Of a DNA stretch of 64,000 nucleotides, positions 61,408 to 64,000 are shown piece by piece. How positions within the stretch are numbered: the first letter of the stretch is position 1; each line of letters opens with the position of its first letter. The position numbers were made by a program, and so were the translations under genes. This stretch comes from Allacma fusca (Eukaryota > Arthropoda > Collembola > Symphypleona > Sminthuridae): the NCBI GenBank assembly GCA_947179485.1, contig OX359247.1, positions 48,085,131 to 48,149,130 of the forward strand. Direction: 5' to 3'. The notes beneath the pieces are model-generated. The model worked only from the letters and a program-made list of their open reading frames with translations. It ran no database searches and was not told the origin of the DNA.

Positions 61408-61676
61408 CTACTCTAACGAATATGACAATACATCCTGTCTGCCCAGTAAATTTGAATTTAGATAATTTAAGTAGCTGACAGTATCTTTCAGATATGTAGT
61501 AGTTTTGAGGATGAGTTTGACGATAATTATTCTCTCTGGGAGTTTTATTTTATGAAACATCACTGATATTAATTCCCTCACAATTTCTTGACTTCCTTCA
61601 CTGGGATCTTGAATCAATGGTCTATAATAATCCTGATATGTGAACTGTAAAAACGTACAAATCCTTACTCGAAATA
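61408..61676 (-). CDS. Possible internal exon of an unrecognised gene
   Basis: The minus-strand open segment has protein-like composition (YQDYYRPLIQDPSEGSQEIV, KLPERIIIVKLILKTTTYLK) and is preceded by a good acceptor (TTTTTACAG). A donor is not clear. It may belong to the same minus-strand gene as 55193..57770 or to that starting at 63997. Confidence 0.3.
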
Positions 61677-61689
61677 ATAATTGTTTCAT

Positions 61690-63550
61690 CCTTTAAAGCT
61701 AGTTTGAGGACGATCTCCCCCTTCTTGTATTTAATTCTTTCAGAGCCTTAGTTTCTTCAAGATTAATGTTCGATTTCAGTCTAAACGCTGATTGTGATTT
61801 TGAATTAAGTAACCTTTAGACATTAATTAATAAGTTCGCCTACTGTAGCTTTTACAGCTATTACAGAATATAACAAACTCTAGATTTCGTAGGTCCATTA
61901 TCAAGTAATTGAATTCTCCAGATTGTTTAAATTTTATTGTCAGACAAAGCCCTAAAATATTACTAATTATTTCTTCACCAACGAAACTATAAACGACTGA
62001 TTAATGGTTAACCTGGGTTCCAGCACATTAAAAAAATGCTTAACTCATGAGGTTTGTAGATGATGCAGGAAATTTACGACGCACTTATTTTAGAAGCACA
62101 AAATACTATAGTTTGGGATGCGTACCAAAATCAGATAATTATTTCCAAATAGTCCTCGTACCTGGACTCTTTGTCAAAACGTTTTAAGGGGAAGTACTGT
62201 GGGATCCCAGTTTTCTCTTAGCAAGTCTTAATAAATTCTACTTTCAGAAAGGAAAGCAAGGTCAAGAAGACAAAGAATTAAAGATCTGGGCGCTAAAATA
62301 AAAGTTGCTCAAGAAACAACCCAAAATGCAAATTTAACTCTTCACAAGCACCAAATAGGATTTAAATTTGAATCTAGTTTTTAGGTATTTCTGGAAATTT
62401 ACTAAAAATGAGGAGAGCTTGAGAGATATTTTATTTGAGTGACTAACTACGGATAAGTGAGAGATGAGACTGGAAACGTTTACAAGTCCCAGCTACAATG
62501 TATCTTTGAAAGGTCTCCGCTATCACGACCACTGCTGGAGCATGAGCGTCTACTCCGGACACTAACCCTATTCTGTAGAATATTTTTGTCAGGCCACTCC
62601 CTGACATAATATTGCCGGTTATTTTTATTGAAGAAAAATGCATAACGCTTTCATTTGTTGCATTGGCATAGGTTTAGGCGTCCACGGATTTTTAGCCCGT
62701 GCTTGTATAGAAAGGATAATGTAAAAGGTTTGGAAATGCATTTTTTTCCCTAGCTATCATTGTGTGTAACTCTTTGATACAAGCACACGTCATGTGCCTT
62801 GGATTATTCTACCACGAATCATAATGAGGAGCATCATAAAAAAGGGTTGCACCATCTCCCTTCCGTGTGTTACAATAAAAATCCCGGACCCAGAAAATCA
62901 AGAAAAGGTTTTCATTCATTCAGAATGATGAATCAGTTGATATAAAAAAAATGGTCCCTGCACCTAGTTTTTTATTACATATGTATCTCCCTTGATCCAA
63001 TTCTCAACACCCTTTCACGAACCCATTCCCTCAGCCTTGGTGGCGTATGTATGTATGTGGAGGTATGGACAATGTTGATATCACATTTATCAAAGGAGGA
63101 CCCTTACTCAAGTGTAAACATCCATAGCCCGTTTACTCATGATGACTCTGACCATGTGTCCAACTACAGGGCAGCTGCTGCTGTTACATGACCAGGACAG
63201 GCTAAGTACAAGAATCGTGTCTATATTTATCCCTCGCGTGCCGCTTACGAGTCTATTTTAATTCAGTCAATGCCCTCAAGATTAAAAACTTTGTATGATC
63301 TACTCAATACGAAGTAATCTCACACTATTATTAAAATATGTCATAGAGTCTTCTCGTTTCCAGATATTAGGGCTCAATTATCCATAGTCAATTACAGTAA
63401 AATTATTTGCACGGTCATACATTCAGTTTCCATTCAGTTTTAGTAGAAATGCTCAGAACTCTCAAACGTTCATATGGCTAGAATGTACGAGAGGAATTAC
63501 AGTGGAAACAATTGAAAAGACCCGATATACACAGGTAGTTAGAAAACAAT
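61690..63550. other. Non-coding interval
   Basis: No gene or repeat of note. A 66-codon minus-strand frame at 62443..62643 lacks splice or motif support. Confidence 0.35.
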
Positions 63551-63667
63551 TCATAGTACTAAAGTCAAAGTAGATACAAGTATTTTGGTTTTAACAGGAT
63601 TCAAGTTTCTCAGAAAAAAATTTTGCATGTATTTTGTTTCCATTATAACAAAAATATAGTTCCATAC

Positions 63668-63997
63668 ATGTGTACCATTATGTAGTTTCGTTCGCAGAGT
63701 CTTACAGCAGTCCAAAGATTTTGTGACTTCAAAATTAAATGTACTGTTGGTAATACCCAAAGTGATTATAATTTCTTTCATATTTTCTTCAAAAAGTTCT
63801 TGAAGACAAGCTAAAACTATGTTTAGGCTCCTGTGCATTACTTTCTTAACTCGTTTTTCGCAAAAATTAAGATTTGTTTTGCTCGGCCTGAACAAAAAAC
63901 GAAATTAAAAACTTTTAAACTCTTAAAATTAAATATCTCCTCACTTATGCAAAGCCTCACAAGGAATTCCAGTTTTAGCACAAGAACTAAAATCCAT
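63668..63997 (-). CDS. First two exons of an unrecognised gene (runs leftward)
   Basis: ATG at 63997. Exon 1 (63945..63997) starts MDFSSCAKTGIPCEALHK and splices in phase 2 (AA|GTGAGG to TTTGTTCAG|G) to exon 2 (63668..63887), which ends at a GTATGG donor. Exon 2 is Cys- and Leu-rich (RSLNIVLACLQELFEENM, KSLDCCKTLRTKL) and probably helical. It could be the 5' end of the gene whose 3' exons lie at 55193..57770. No family recognised. Confidence 0.4.
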
Positions 63998-64000
63998 GGC

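Overview
The window is eukaryotic and animal, most likely arthropod or insect. It is AT-rich, its genes are split by short GT-AG introns, and it carries metazoan families: a lysyl-oxidase-like enzyme with SRCR domains, a sortilin-related (SORL1-like) receptor and an SLC35G-type transporter. I cannot name the species.

The dominant structure is a giant palindrome. Positions 1..17596 (left arm, already inside the repeat at the window edge) are the near-perfect reverse complement of 33057..50652 (right arm). I noted about ten single-base differences and a few small length differences; this was not an exhaustive count. Each arm, from outside in, holds the 3' end of the lysyl oxidase gene, the SLC35G-like transporter, the SORL1-like receptor, a short hAT transposon with an 8-bp target duplication, a 275-bp tandem duplication, and the outermost gene of a Polinton/Maverick (adintovirus-like) element.

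The unique 15,460-bp spacer (17597..33056) is the body of that Polinton. It encodes a family-B DNA polymerase with spliced 5' exons, a FtsK/HerA-type packaging ATPase, a retroviral-type integrase, an adenain-like cysteine protease, a double-jelly-roll type major capsid protein and a basic pX-like core protein. It also has two small conserved Polinton-type proteins and several spliced or unspliced genes I do not recognise. The minor-capsid candidate sits in the arms, so it is present twice, facing inward. On the right it is followed by a complete pX gene. On the left the arm stops inside pX, leaving a 37-codon stub fused to unrelated sequence. The palindrome therefore looks like a fold-back duplication of one Polinton end plus at least 16 kb of host flank; a chimeric assembly is the main alternative.

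Both arms carry private mutations. The right SORL1-like copy has an in-frame stop, and the left copy has Trp to Arg in its beta-propeller. The hAT insertion, identically placed in both arms, predates the duplication.

Beyond the palindrome (50653..64000) lie the rest of the lysyl oxidase gene, complete with seven coding exons, then a 32-bp minisatellite, an unrecognised multi-exon gene on the minus strand, a decayed 75-bp coding-frame minisatellite, a nested fold-back repeat, and the first two exons of another (or the same) unrecognised minus-strand gene at the right edge.
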